64,000 nucleotides of DNA, from positions 11,622,472 to 11,686,471 of the forward strand of contig NC_059404.1 of assembly GCF_905220565.1 (NCBI RefSeq). The letters are read 5' to 3'. Positions 50,601 to 62,662 of this stretch are shown piece after piece (position 1 is the stretch's first letter; the number at the start of each line of letters is the position of its first letter). A program made the position numbers and the translations under genes. Below the pieces are notes generated by a model, which saw only the letters and a program-made list of their open reading frames with translations, did not search any database and was not told the DNA's origin. This stretch comes from Melitaea cinxia. Taxonomy: Eukaryota > Arthropoda > Insecta > Lepidoptera > Nymphalidae.

Positions 50601-51230
50601 TAAAACGTGTGCTCTATAGATGATGAGAAAGAGTCTAAATAATGTATCTTTAGAAATCAACTCCCTTATGGGGTTAAAACGGGGGATGATAGGTTGACTC
50701 GCTCATCACGAAATCTCCGGAACTATAACAGCTACAAACTTGAAATTTGATAGATAATTTCCTTATAGAGTGTAGACATCTTTTAAGAACGAATTTTACG
50801 AAACTCGACCCCTAAAGGGGTAAAACGGGGGTTGGAAGTTTGTATGAAAGTCCTATGTTTTTGAAGTAAGATACTTGAAATTTAAAATTTATGCTCTATA
50901 GATGGTAAAAAGGTGACCAAATAATGTATCTTTAGAAAGTAACTCCCTTTTGGGGTTAAAACGGGGGATGGTAGATTAACTCACTCATCACGAAATCTCG
51001 GGAACTATAACACCTACAAACTTGAAATTTGGCAGGTAGGTTTCTTATAGAGTGTAAACAGCTACGAATTAATTTTACGAAAATCGACCCCTAAGGGGGG
51101 ATCGATCCAAAAAACGGGGGTCGAAAGTTTGTATGAAAGTCTTATGTTTTTAAGTAAGAGACTTGAAATGTACAATATATGCTCTATAGATGGTGAGGAG
51201 GTGTCCAAAAAATGCATCGTAATCTATATA
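47603..51230 (+). repeat. thirteen 282-bp tandem monomers inside the Helitron
   Basis: Monomers start with TCACGAAATCTCCGAAAC or a variant at 47603, 47885, 48167, 48449, 48732, 49014, 49296, 49578, 49860, 50142, 50424, 50706 and 50988. The spacing is 282 bp (283 once). Each contains AACTTGAAATTTGGCAG, CGGATTTTACGAAACTCGAC and GGTTGGAAGTTTGTATGAAA. The short frames in it are not genes. Confidence 0.92.
48622..50877 (+). repeat. 1128-bp tandem duplication (higher-order repeat)
   Basis: Positions 48622-49749 and 49750-50877 are nearly identical (1128 bp = 4 x 282); I noted one C/T difference (CATTCGCTAAG versus CATTTGCTAAG). Neighbouring single monomers differ much more. This indicates a recent unequal exchange of four units. 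Confidence 0.8.
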
Positions 51231-51632
51231 TATATAAAAGAGAAAGGTCACTAACTCACTCATCACGAGAACTGAAAAACCGCTGGATGGTCTATCCATC
51301 CAGGTTGGACAAAGATAAAATTTGGCAGGGAGGTATAGTCAGCAGACGTCCGCTAAGAACGGATTTTACGATATTCCACCGCTAAGGAGGTTTAATTGGG
51401 GTTGATAGTTTGTATGAAACTTAAACAGCCTGAAAATAAAACTAAAAATGTGGTGTATAGAGGTTTTATAAAAATAACTATTAAATTATACTAAATTGTG
51501 CCTTTTAAAAAGTTACTCAGTTTGATAAGCGTTTCGATAAGTGACTGAAATAAAAAAATAATTTGCGTTAAACATTTTAATAGTAATGCATATCTTCATA
51601 ACCACGCGGACGTAGTCGCGGGTAACAGTTAG
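51223..51632 (+). mobile_element. nested small Helitron
   Basis: It starts TCTATATATATATAAAAGAG after AA and ends CGGACGTAGTCGCGGGTAAC then AGTTAG before T. The end is TTAG and not CTAG, so it is degenerate or the boundary is off by a few bases. Confidence 0.5.
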
Positions 51633-51856
51633 TGTATTATAAAACAAAGTCCCCAAAAGTGTATGTGATCGATTCGCTCAAAATCTACTAACGGATTTTC
51701 ACGCGGTTTCACCATTCGAGAAAGGGCTCCACCATTGGCAAGAGGAAGGTTTACGGAACGGCTAAGCCGATTTTGATGAGAGTTTCACTGGAAGTTTGCC
51801 GGGAAAACTTTGTGATACACTAATTTCAACGCGGGCGAAGCCGCGGGCACAGCTAG

Positions 51857-52290
51857 TAAAACATAAATTGATGATTGATTGATAAAACCTAAGTTATCCG
51901 CCATTTTGTAGAGGCCGCCATCTTGGATTTTAATTTTATATAGTACATTGATTATACTGGTTGAGCACTTTCATTTGATACCCATATTGATGGGATCGAT
52001 AAAACCTACGTTATCCGCCATTTTGTAGCGGCCGCCATCTTGTATTTCAATTTTTTATAGTATATTGTATTCTGCTTGTTGAGCCCTTTCATTTGATACC
52101 CATATTGATGGGATTGATAAAACCTACGTTATCCGCCATTTTGTAGCGGCCGCCATCTTGGATTTCAATTTTTTATAGTATATTGTATTCTGCTTGTTGA
52201 GCCCTTTCATTTGATACCCATATTGATGGGATTAATAAAACATAAATTATCCGCCATTTTGTAGCGGCGGCCATCTTGAATTTATAATGA
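51857..52290 (+). repeat. 118-bp tandem repeat, right part
   Basis: CCGCCATTTTGTAG recurs at about 51898, 52015, 52133 and 52251. Each unit also has GCCGCCATCTTG and TTTGATACCCATATTGATGG. Two middle units are nearly identical. Confidence 0.88.
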
Positions 52291-53198
52291 TAATGAATAA
52301 ACATAATTGTATTGTCACCAAAATCCAAAGTGTATACAAAATTTCAGATTAATCGGTTGACAGGAAGAGGGTAAAATTTGAATTACTAAATTTGACCCAA
52401 GAAAGAATAAATAATAAAAAATAAAACAAACGGGGTGAGCTAAATAAAACCGTTTAAAAAAAATTAACGAATAGCCCGTTTCGTTGTGCGTTGCGGACTT
52501 TGAGGTTGTGGACTTATCATCACTGTCCACTTCGGTATGACAACACAGGAAACACCATTAAATATTTATATTAAAAATAAAAAAAGTTATTTTAAATAGT
52601 TAAATATTCTAATTTACATAGTTGTAATATATAAAGGACATATTAAAATGTTAATTTTTGTTGATCGCGTCGTTTAATGGATGAACAGATGAAACAAGAG
52701 ATGGACACATCTCAACGATGTTTGAATGTTAAATACGTGCATAGGGTTTTAATCATTATCTCATTACGTGCTAGTTGAATATGTCAGGATTTCCTGCCAA
52801 TGACAACTCATTACGAATAGTGCACAGAGTACATTGTAACAGTAGGGAAGAATAGTGTAACAAAATTTTCTGCTAATTTTCATTTCACATTAATTTTACT
52901 CCCATTGGTATGGAGATTTCTAAAATACTTTTTAATTTCCATCTACATAGTATAAAGGAAAGCTTCATGTTTTAAGTGCCGCGGGTTTTTATAATGTCTG
53001 TTAGTTAGTTGTATTAAGTGAAGGTAGAGTAACTGAAAATGTAGTAAAAAACAATTTTGTACATTCTATTTTTACCTTATATCAGTTTTTTTTCATCTTT
53101 TTTCATGTGTGTGAAATAAAAAACAGAATATCACTAAGTGGTTAATAAAAATAATCACAACTTTATTTTTTCATTAAAAGACTATCAGTACCATTTTT
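52291..53198. other. AT-rich spacer
   Basis: Nothing recognised. A minus frame of 71 codons at 52530-52315 has no protein features. Confidence 0.4.
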
Positions 53199-55052
53199 AA
53201 CCGACTTCCAAAAAAGGAGGAGGTTCTCAATTCGACTGTATTTTTTTTTTTTTTTTTTTTTTTTATGTATGTTACATCAGAACTTTTGACCAGGTAGACC
53301 GATTTCGACAAATTTTGTTTTAATCGAAAGGTGGTGTGTGCCGATTGGTCCCATTTAAATTTATTTGAGATCTAACAACTACTTTTCGAATTATATCTAA
53401 TAATGCGTTTTTACTTGACGCTTTTTTCGTCGACCTACGTTGTATTATACCACATAACTTTCTACTGGGTGTACCGATTTTGATAATTCTTTTTTTGTTG
53501 GAAAGGGGATATCCCTAGTTTGGTACCATGATAAGGAAACTAGGATCTGATGATGGGATCCCAGAGAAATCGAGAGAAACTCTTGAAAATCCGCAATAAC
53601 TTTTTACTGGGTGTATCGATTTTGATAATTTTTACTTTAATCGAAAGCTGATGTTTATCATGTGGTCACATATAAATTTTATCGAGATCTGATAACTACT
53701 TTTTGATTAATCTTTGATAACGCGTATTCACTTGACATTATTTTCGTCACCTTACGTTGTATTATACCTCATAACTTTTTACTGGGTGCACCGATTTTGA
53801 CGTTTCTTATATAAATTAAAAGCTACTATTCGTCACGTGGTCCCATTCAAATTTAATTGAGATTTGATTCGTAATTTGTGAGTTATATCTAATATTGCGT
53901 ATTTACTTGACGGTTTTTTCGTCACCCTACGTTGTATTATACGTTATATCTTTTTACTGGGTGCATTGATTTTGATCTTTTTTGTATAAATCAAAAGCTA
54001 ATACTTGTCATGTCGTCCGTTTTAAATATGATTGAGATATAATGAGCAATTTTTGAGTAATCTTTGATGACACGTATTTACATGACGATGTTAAGACGAC
54101 TGTGGTCATGTTCAATACTTTGCCACAACGCCATCTATCAAAATTTAATGAAATTACTTCGTTCACTATCGATCAAATTACAATATTCCACTAGAGTAGA
54201 GAGTAGCATTTTATTCGTTATAAATATATTTGAGCTTTTAATTTTTGAGTTATCGCTAATACTGGGTATTTACTTGGCTATTTTACTTCGACCAACGTTA
54301 TATTAACCTCATTACTATTTTACTGGGTGGACCGATATCGATGATTCTTTTTTTAATCGATAGGTGGTGCTTGTCATGTGGTCCCATTTAAATATAATTG
54401 AGATTTGACTCGAACTTTTTGAGCTATATCTGATATGGCGTATTTACTTGACTGTTTTTGGAGTTTTCTCCTTAAGAATCGATTTTCATTTAAGGCCCCG
54501 GAATGAAAAAATTGAACAGTAAAATCTACTGAACGAATGACCTTGTTAGAGATGGCGTTCAGACGTTTTCTAATAACGCAATTAGGTTCCGATAGATGGC
54601 GTTATTGCATTCATTTATTTACAATTTGATATAGTAATAATATATTTCTTAGACTAGTAAGCCTTTTTGTGCCTATTTAGACAGTTGATCTGAAGGGGTA
54701 AACTCCAGTCGTGCATCGGAGCTGTGTGAAAACATGAACATTACATATTTTTAATAAAAAAGACATAAACCGTAATTCAATATAAATCCGCTTCAACTAA
54801 AAAACCCGCCGTAATAAGCGATGTCAGCGCTTCGCGCGAATCGACGACGGGCCTTTTATGAAATTTCTGCCTACAATCGCTAACAAAATGTTAGAAATAA
54901 CAGTAGAACATTATATAATTCTACAATTTTATAATGTCGCGTTATATGGAATACGAACAAAGTATTACTATTTTTTTGTCGATCTACGTTGTATTACTCT
55001 TCGATGTAATTGAAGTCGGTTTTTTTTTTTCGTTTGCGAGCAAACACAATTA
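53199..55052. mobile_element. element starting AACCGACTTC, long copy with subrepeats
   Basis: It starts AACCGACTTCCAAAAAAGG and has the inverted GAAGTCGGTT at 55012-55021; homology with 31142-31745 ends after GCGAGCAAACACAATTAT. Inside, a unit of about 170-180 bp recurs (TTTTTACTGGGTG, CCGATTTTGAT, CATGTGGTCCCATTTAAAT, CCTACGTTGTATTATACC) at about 53461, 53602, 53779, 53950 and 54309. The short copy has fewer units, so copies differ by unit number. There is no ORF. Confidence 0.65.
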
Positions 55053-55774
55053 TTATGCATGAAACTTTTGATTTTATAGTTAATATGTTTAACATAATTA
55101 TATATGTAAATATATTTGTTATTCTCGTACACTTCACAAATTCTGATAAATTTACTTAGCAGTGGCAGTGGTTTCTTATCTCTTCTAAAAGTACCTTTGT
55201 TCAATTAAGTTCCTGCCAACAAATGTTTATACGGTACAATTGGAACTATCTTAAAGGACGATCAAACAGTCATATCCGTACGTTAGCCACGAGCTGTTTC
55301 AAGTAGGAAGCCACGAACTTTCGAGAAACTAAACAAAGAACGGTCAACAAAGACCGGGGATACTTTGAAACTGAATAAGAGCTACTGCTCACTACCGCGT
55401 TTGCGGTACGGATTTTAAGATGTAACAGAAAATTACCTAATTATAATTTACAATTTTTTAAATCTAATATTTGTCACTAAAAGACACTCGGACGATGTAT
55501 TCGAAAGAGTTTTTAAAAATGACGATATGATTTCATTAATATTTTTGATTAGCTAGTCACAAAATTTCAGTCTTTTATTATATTAATGGTAATAATGTTT
55601 ATTTATAAGGACTTGGGTATAGGTGCATTTGATATCAATGGGAATATTAATTGTTTTTTTTTAATATGTTGGACTTATAATTGGACTTATGAGTACTCGT
55701 GTAAACGGCAATCTAGTTTGTTTGCCGTAAAAGGATGTACTGATATTAGCTATTTGATTATAATGAAACAACTT

Positions 55775-55900
55775 TTTCGCATTTTATCGCGGTATATTAA
55801 GTTTTTTAGATGCCTGATGTTTCGGATACTTTACAGCAACTATGGACAAATCCGAAAAAGTGATTTCATTGTAATGACTGAAATTCGCGTAAACATTAGA
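55775..55900 (+). repeat. relative of the intron 9 repeat
   Basis: It contains CTTTTTCGCATTTTATCGCG, GATGTTTCGGATACTTTACA and AAATCCGAAAAAGTGATTTC. The copy at 8143-8640 is split by a SINE exactly where this one is continuous. Confidence 0.5.
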
Positions 55901-56412
55901 AAACAATATTAGCTATTTGAGTTTTCGTTAATACGCGTCGAGAGAGAATTTCAGCGTCAATTTGTACCACAGTGCGTCCGTTCACAATTGTCCCTGGTTC
56001 GCCTACTTTTGGTTAAAAAATCGCATGGAATTTTATCACTGTGCACGCTAGCTCTGTGGAAGCAAACATGAAGTAGCCAAATTCAATTACGAAAAGAATC
56101 GTGTTCCCCTGACAACTATTTGGGTTTTGATCGTGAATCAATACAAAAACTTTTAAGATCTCATTAATCGGATGGAGCGATTGCTGATTCATCGGATTAT
56201 ATGGAATTACTTTTCTTTTGAAGTTCTTTGATTACCAAAGATATACTAGCGTGTTATACTTATTATACACGTACAGTTGTAGAGGATATATCAATATTAT
56301 TTCCTATGATATATTTAAGACATTCTGTTTTTTTTAATTAGAATATTTTTGTTGTTTTTCGAAAGAACAGGATAAAAGTTGTTTTTGTGTATATATACTT
56401 TTAATTACTGTT

Positions 56413-56770
56413 AATAAGGTGTGTGGCTACGGCAGTAAGCTGTGTGGCTACAGCAGTAAAGAATATAGCCACACTCTCTCTTCTCGTGGGTGTCGTAAGA
56501 GGCGACTAAGGGATCATACAGTTGCACTACCACCTTGGAACTTATAAAGCCTACTGATGGCGGGATAACCATCCAACTGCTGGCTTTGAAATACACTGAT
56601 CGAAGACGGGCAGCAGCCTCTTCGGTGCGCCAAAGTCAGCCCTGCGCTCATCCGTCTGCCCAGCGTGATGACTATGGCCAAAAACACGAGTTCGCGCCAT
56701 AATGTCTGGCGCGAACTTGTGGAGGCCTATGTCCAGCAGTGAACTGCGATAGGCTAAAGTGACGATGAGT
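56413..56770 (+). repeat. RTE-tailed SINE-like repeat, copy 4
   Basis: The head GTGTGGCTACGGCAGTAAG is duplicated (GTGTGGCTACAGCAGTAAAG follows at once). The rest is full length and ends GTGGAGGCCTATGTCCAGCA and GATAGGCTAAAGTGACGATG. Confidence 0.7.
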
Positions 56771-57640
56771 GAATCACTCGTGTTTCTTACTATTGTTTTG
56801 ACACTTAAGTCATGAATTCATTTTTACGTCAGTTTGTTGTGATTTTACTTGTTAATTTAAACAAGGAAATATACTCCAAAATTCTAATAAATGACTTTAG
56901 CGAAACCAAATTATATCGTTTTTAAATGTAATCGCTGAATCTACAATGTACTTTAAATACTGAAAACTATTTTAGTTTGAATAAAAACATAATTTCTAGT
57001 TATTTCAACATAAAAAAGCAAAAAAAAATGTCTAAGGTGAAGTTGCCCATTAAGCATATATAGTATCATATATTATTGTAAAAACTTAAGAATAAAAATA
57101 AGTTAAAAGAGTTTTACGTAAAACAATAAAATCCATGGCAAAATTCTGTCATTCAAATATAATTTTCAAAGCGACCCGTATTGTGACCGATATTGTGAAA
57201 CAGAATTTGCATAAGTCCTTTTCGGTACTAAATCAAACTTTGAATACATTTAGACACTTAACACGAAACCTTTTTGCCTGGGTTATTATTTTCCAAAGGT
57301 ACACAGTTTTAGTAAAGTAAACGAATACAGTATTCTGTAAATTACTTATAGATTATATATTATGCTTATTGCTTATGTTGTGAAAATATAAATGGGACAA
57401 GGGAATTTCAGTGGGAGGTAGACAAATATCTAACTTGAACTATGCCGATGGCATGGCGCGGGGGCTACTTTAGCCAATGAATCGTCGTCAACCACGACCA
57501 CTCAAGAGTGAACGACTAAGGAGGAGGAAGGAGTTATTGCTTATATATTATACCTCAGAGTTCAGAATTGCCACTCCTTTTCAATATTTAATTCCTCTAT
57601 TTATTTATTTATTATTATAACAATCAAGGTCTTAAAAACT
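56771..57640. other. AT-rich spacer
   Basis: A GC-richer patch at about 57440-57530 (GGCATGGCGCGGGGGCTACT) may be a repeat piece; nothing else is recognised. Confidence 0.35.
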
Positions 57641-57649
57641 AAGTTTTTT

Positions 57650-58625
57650 TTTATTTGTTCAAAAATACAAAAAACACATAAAAAGCTTATACATAAGCCT
57701 GCCACGAAAACTCAGAAGAGCTTATCTGGACAAGCTGCCGCGTCGTGTACCATGTTAAAGCAATTAAATCTAAACTTAGGTTTTTGCCAAAATTTTATGA
57801 CTATTAAACGCTTAAAGATTTCAATAAATGTTCTTTTAGTGATCTTCTATATTTGCGTTTGTCCAGGTAAAACTTTTGTAGGTCTTCGGGAAGATCATTT
57901 ACAAATGCAGGTATGGCATAATGGTGTTTAACATTCTAGCTCCATGAAAATTTCTAGCATTTGGTGTGACAAATTTTTTTGAGTTTTGAATATTTCTTAG
58001 GGTATTGGGTCTACATTTTTCGATTAATAAAGAAAGATCATTAACTTCATTTAGGATATTGAATTTCACCAACGTAAATACATCCATGACATTACAATAT
58101 TTAAAAATATCACTTTCATTCAAGATACTTTTATTTTTAAATTTGGGGATAATGGTTTTTAATAAACGTAACTGTAAAGCATAAATATTATTTAAATGTG
58201 TTTTATAGGTCCTACCGTAGCTACTCAGTCCATAACTGATAACAGATTGAGCCAGGGCTAGTATTCTACAATATTCTACAAATTTTATATGGGAGCTTAT
58301 GTTTCAATATACACAATCTACTAAGTAGAGATCTTAATTTAGAGCAGACGAGGTCTATGTGAGGCTTCCAGCTAAATCTGTTATCAATAACGATGCCGAG
58401 ATAAGTATGTTATTTACTTTTTCTGACAGTGGACATTGACTATTTAAACTAATACGACTACTATGGAAACATTCATGAGTGTGTTCCACGATAGCCGGGG
58501 TAGGTACGTTATGGGAAGAATGTAAATGTATAAATTTAGTTTTCTGAGCGTTAATCACCAGCCCAACATCATGGGCCCATTTACAAATAAGATTATAGTT
58601 GTTTTGCATAATATTTTCAGCTATA
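57650..58625 (-). pseudogene. LINE reverse transcriptase 3' remnant
   Basis: On the minus strand the frame at 58609-58355 gives NLICKWAHDVGLVINAQKTK and VEHTHECFHSS, the segment after the catalytic YxDD of a Jockey/CR1-like RT. After a frameshift near 58390 it reads YLGIVIDNRFSWKPHIDLVC. The lower part 58123-57899 (NESDIFKYCNVMDVFTLVKF) is the end of ORF2. Several stops and frameshifts; a different family from the element at 39.6-41.8 kb. Confidence 0.65.
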
Positions 58626-58886
58626 GTCGATTTACGTTAAGAAAATAAAGATTTCGCTTTATCTTAGCTTGGTCAAGGCCTTTGACCAATTAAATCGTTG
58701 TAAAAATAAGAACGCGTATAAATAACATACTTTAAGTGATCGAGTCGAAAAAAGTAATTGGAGAAGTTGAATCATGGAGTCATAAAGTGAAACAAAAGGA
58801 TTAATTTCAACTTTTTTGCTTACTTGACTCGGATGTTAATAATGTTGTTTTTGTTAGTGTATAATATGTATCTTGTTTTTATTAGT

Positions 58887-59070
58887 GTATATAAATAAAA
58901 ATGAATGTTGCTAAGCTTATAACTCGAGAATGGCTCGACCAATTCGGCTAATTTTTTTGTATGTTCCTTAAGGACCACGGAAGTTTTTAATGCTAAAAGA
59001 TATTTAAAAGAAAATTTAATTTTTACTATCCGTTAAATTTTGACAGAACGCAGTCTGTCCGGGCAGCTAG
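58887..59070 (+). mobile_element. small Helitron-like element
   Basis: It contains TATATAAATAAAAATGAATG, TGGCTCGACCAATTCGGCTA and ends CAGTCTGTCCGGGCAG then CTAG (59067-59070) before T. Non-coding, under 200 bp. Confidence 0.55.
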
Positions 59071-60364
59071 TTAATAAATAATTATTGCTTTATATTATAT
59101 CGAATATAACTAAAACGAATACATTAACAATTATAACCTATTCTGTTGAAAGAAAAATTTTTTAAAACAATATCTTTCTTGCAATTAAAAACGCTGGCTG
59201 CTGCAAAAATGTAACCGAGCTCTTTCAATAAGAAACTTTATTATGACGGAAGGAAAGTTTTAATAAACCCTGCGACAGGCGACGAGGCCATCCGAATCGG
59301 AATGAGGCGGTTCACACGTGTTCCTTGTATTAATTTCTTTCAATTTTAGTTTTGTTAATAAAATGTATAATTTTGGAATTTTGCTTATCATTTGTAATTA
59401 ATCTTGATTAAGAACTAGGTAGTGGTGGTAAGTGATAAAAAAAACTCAAGCAAAGTAAATAAACTGTAATAAAAAGTAAAGGAAAATTAACAGGAGAAAA
59501 AAAAAAACAGTATTATATTCAAATATATATTTTTTTGGTCAATATTGGTAAAATCTATTAATTTTGGTATAAATACCTTATGATTAATAATTGTAATATT
59601 TATTCATTTCTATTTCGTACAATTCCATTGTATAAATACCATTGGCGAATCAAATATATCTCCTTTTCTTATACTGTGAAATGATTTTTTTTTTCAATTT
59701 TACATAGGAATAATTTCAAAATATTTTGTTGATTTGAAAAAAAAAAATCAGACAAAGATTTGGTTGTATATTTGAAGTGCTATATTGAAAAAAAGATTCG
59801 ACGTTTTATTACAAAAATCGGTCTTTTCTCCTTTATGAGGTGAAAATATTAATTTTCAAAATGTGTATTTCAAATTGAAAAAAATATGGTAAATTTGTTT
59901 AAGTAAATCGGCTAGTGTGCATCAATTGAAGATTGCAGAATTACAAAACGCTAAATGACAGACTTGGACGTTCAAAATCGTCGATTGTTGGTAACAATCA
60001 TAACTAACGGAAGTTGGCCGGTTTTTTATTACCATAATTGAAAAAAGTAGTTTATTATTTGCGTTTTCAATTTCTTATGGTTCATTTACTTGTAGAATCT
60101 CATTACTGCTCTAATTGTCCTTAAATTGAGTTTAGTTACTTAGGAATAATATAACTTTTTTTTTCAAAAAATCTCTTAAAAATCTATCCCTCCCGACCGG
60201 ATGGACCCTCCGATATGTTAGTCGCAGACCTTATAGCAACTCTGTGACTAGTTTTTAGTTAGTATTCTACTCGTACTGGCACTCTGTAAACTATTTATGT
60301 CTTTCATTGTATCTATTGCACTCTGCTTAATAAATAATGATTAAAATATTGCTTTTTTGAAGTT
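59071..60364. other. 1.3 kb without recognisable features
   Basis: AT-rich, no long open frame, no repeat I can place. Confidence 0.45.
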
Positions 60365-60705
60365 CTTGCCGTCATCATCATCATTACAGCCTATACAGTC
60401 CACTGCTGGACATAGGCCTCCACAAGTTTACGCCAAAAATAACGTGAACTCATGTGCTTTGCCCATAGTCACCACGCTGGGCAGGCGGGTTGGTGACCGC
60501 AGGGCTGGCTTTGTTGCACCGAAGACGCTGCTACCCGTCTTCGGCCTGTGTATTTCAAAGCCAGCAGTTGGATGGTTATCCCGCCACCGGTCGGCTTTTT
60601 AAGTTCCAGGTGGTAGTGGAACTGTGTTATCCCTTAGTCGCCTCTTACGACACCCACGGGAAGAGAGGGGATGGCTATATTCTTTAGTACCGTAGCCACA
60701 CAGTA
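60365..60705 (-). repeat. RTE-tailed SINE-like repeat, copy 5
   Basis: This is a full minus-strand copy: CATCATCATCATTACAGCCT at the tail, CAGTCCACTGCTGGACATAG, GGGTTGGTGACCGCAGGGCT and the head TACCGTAGCCACACAG. Confidence 0.75.
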
Positions 60706-61159
60706 CAGTAGTTCTTGCCGTATTTAAGTTTAATTTTCGTTTTCTTACACTTTAAGTTCAAATTTTTATTTGTGTATTTAACTACTGTACACTATTTTTT
60801 TTAAATAAGGTTACGTCTCTGTATTTCTTACCCATTGTCTCAGCCAAACTGTCTGTCGCCATCTTGACCTCAAGCTAAGAGTATCAGGGTCGACCTATGT
60901 TATTGGACACTTCAATATATGTAGGTGTAGGACGGACTCCAGGGCCTCAGGCTCGCAGACGCACGATGGGTTCGGGATGGGAGGAATGAACCATATGATG
61001 AATTTATCAAGTTTTTTATAAGTATATATGTATTTGTGTATGTATATGTATATGTATATAGTGTATATGTATGTATGTAAGTATAATATGTACATGTATT
61101 ATTTTACATAACAATTTGCGCCCCATTCCACACTCCTTATTTAGTCCTCTGCCCAAAGG

Positions 61160-61230
61160 TTGCCTGGAAGAGATCGCTGTATTAACGATAAGGCCGTCTG
61201 TTGCAACTGATGCAAATTCTATTTTTATAT
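61160..61230 (+). repeat. LINE 3' UTR fragment
   Basis: It contains TTGCCTGGAAGAGATCGCTG and TAACGATAAGGCCGTCTGTT, the same conserved LINE tail as at 16535 and 19305. Confidence 0.55.
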
Positions 61231-61257
61231 ATCATTTGTAATACTGTTGGTATAATG

Positions 61258-61480
61258 GTAAGTGATTACCGTAACTTTCTGATGTAACGCGCGTTGCTGA
61301 CCCTACTGCCCATCCACTCAAGAGCTCTGGTTACTCACACCTTACTCACCACATGAATACAAAACTGCTTGAAAGTAGTATTATTTAGCTGTGCTCTTCT
61401 GTAAGGTAGAGGTACTTCCCCAATCGAATTGATCCAGATTTTGAGCAAAATATTTCCCGATGTGCTCTACCGTGTTTTTA
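61258..61480 (-). repeat. diverged poly(A)-tailed SINE-like repeat
   Basis: It contains GGTAAGTGATTACCGTAACT, CGCGCGTTGCTGACCCTACT and ATTTTGAGCAAAATATTTCC. Confidence 0.55.
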
Positions 61481-62345
61481 CAACAACAGCCGGACCAAAC
61501 GCTTGACGAACTCACCAAACGCGGTAGCAAAAACAAGAAACAAGAAATATTTATTAGTGTAAATACGAATATTTTAAACGGGAATCGAGACGGAACGACA
61601 TTAAAGGAACTGGTCGTCGGCCAAAAACCCCAAACCATCCACTAAGATATGTATAAAGATAATTAACAGTAAAGCTTCAAAGTCATGATTTAATTTTTAT
61701 TCATCTATCTACTTTTGACAGTAAATTAAATAATATCAACCCCCTTGCATTCGTAAAAGCTGCTATTAATTTCTGTCATAAACGTGAAGATTGGTATTTC
61801 GAAGTGCTATTTGTCTAGAATTCTTTAGCGAGAGCTATTTTATTATCTTCTGATAACATTAATTACAGTCGTAAAGCGACCGCGGACAAATTTCCTCAGT
61901 TCTATATTTTGAAAGGTTTAACATTTATTGGAGAACGGAAAAGGAGAAAGCTAGTGGAAAGATTTATTTGTAATTCATCAACCTTTAAATTACTCACCAT
62001 TAACTCAAAATTAATACATTCTTTTTAAGAACTATTGCAAAATAGAATCATTGCAACATATATTAGTCCAAGTAGGAACAATTCATTTACCTATACGTTA
62101 CAACCCATAGTATCGAAACATTAGTGGAAAGTTATTCATATTGGTGTAATCTCTTATTAATATTCCATATTCATAGAGATCAAATATTATTTCATATTGT
62201 TGTATCATAACGCTATTGGTTTGTCTTTTAAAATAAAATAAATAAATTTCATGCAATTCAAAACTGAGATGAACTTATATTAAATGTCTGTTAATTTGGT
62301 TTAGAATTTTATGTGTTAGTTAGATTGCATTTTTGTTTTTCTTTT
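61481..62345. other. spacer without recognisable genes
   Basis: Only short chance frames occur. Confidence 0.4.
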
Positions 62346-62350
62346 AAATA

Positions 62351-62662
62351 TTGGAATACTATTTTGAGGCATTGACAATTAAAATAGCTGATCGGCAACG
62401 CATTGATGTCTTCGAGATGTGGTGTTGGAGAAGGATGCTCGGGATCCCATGGACAGCACACTTGGAGAAGATTGTTATCACCGGCAAAGTGGAAAGAAAG
62501 AAACCCCGAGGACGGAGCCCATTGTGCTGGCCGGATCAAATCTGCACCGCACTCAACACGAAAGACCACGATGCAATCGCAACCCACAGAGCAACATGGG
62601 GCGACATTGAAAGAAAGTTGTCAGTGACGAGGAACGTGTTCCTCATTACTGAGGCGTCGTGA
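62351..62662 (+). pseudogene. LINE (RTE-like) ORF2 C-terminal remnant
   Basis: The frame encodes RQRIDVFEMWCWRRMLGIPW and then ITGKVERKKPRGRSPLCWPD. The FEMWCWRRML and GKVE-x-K-x-xRGR motifs are the C-terminal part of an RTE-like endonuclease/reverse transcriptase. The two blocks are closer together than usual (WTAHLEKIVITG), so an internal deletion is likely. The frame has no start of its own and no upstream RT domain. Confidence 0.65.

Larger units (their letters stand above)
47560..51856 (+). mobile_element. 4.3-kb non-autonomous Helitron carrying a satellite array
   Basis: It begins TCTATAATAATAATATATAT at 47560 after A, and ends with the hairpin CGCGGGCGAAGCCGCG and CTAG (51853-51856) before T. 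Removing it joins GATGGGATTAA to TAAAACATAAATT, exactly the sequence of an intact 118-bp unit at about 52225. It thus obeys the Helitron rule: A^T insertion, no target duplication, TC and CTAG ends. It contains no Rep/helicase gene; its bulk is a 282-bp tandem array. Confidence 0.8.

Noticed and set aside
47603..51230. CRISPR-like array of regular repeats
   Set aside because: The repeats are 282 bp and directly adjacent with no unique spacers, inside a Helitron in an intron-containing eukaryotic genome.
55586..55912. 108-codon + strand frame
   Set aside because: Its composition is low-complexity hydrophobic, it overlaps a dispersed repeat at 55775-55900, and it has no domain or splice context.
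62309..62610. Extra frames overlapping 62351-62662 on both strands
   Set aside because: They are shadows of the LINE ORF2 remnant, which alone shows conserved motifs.
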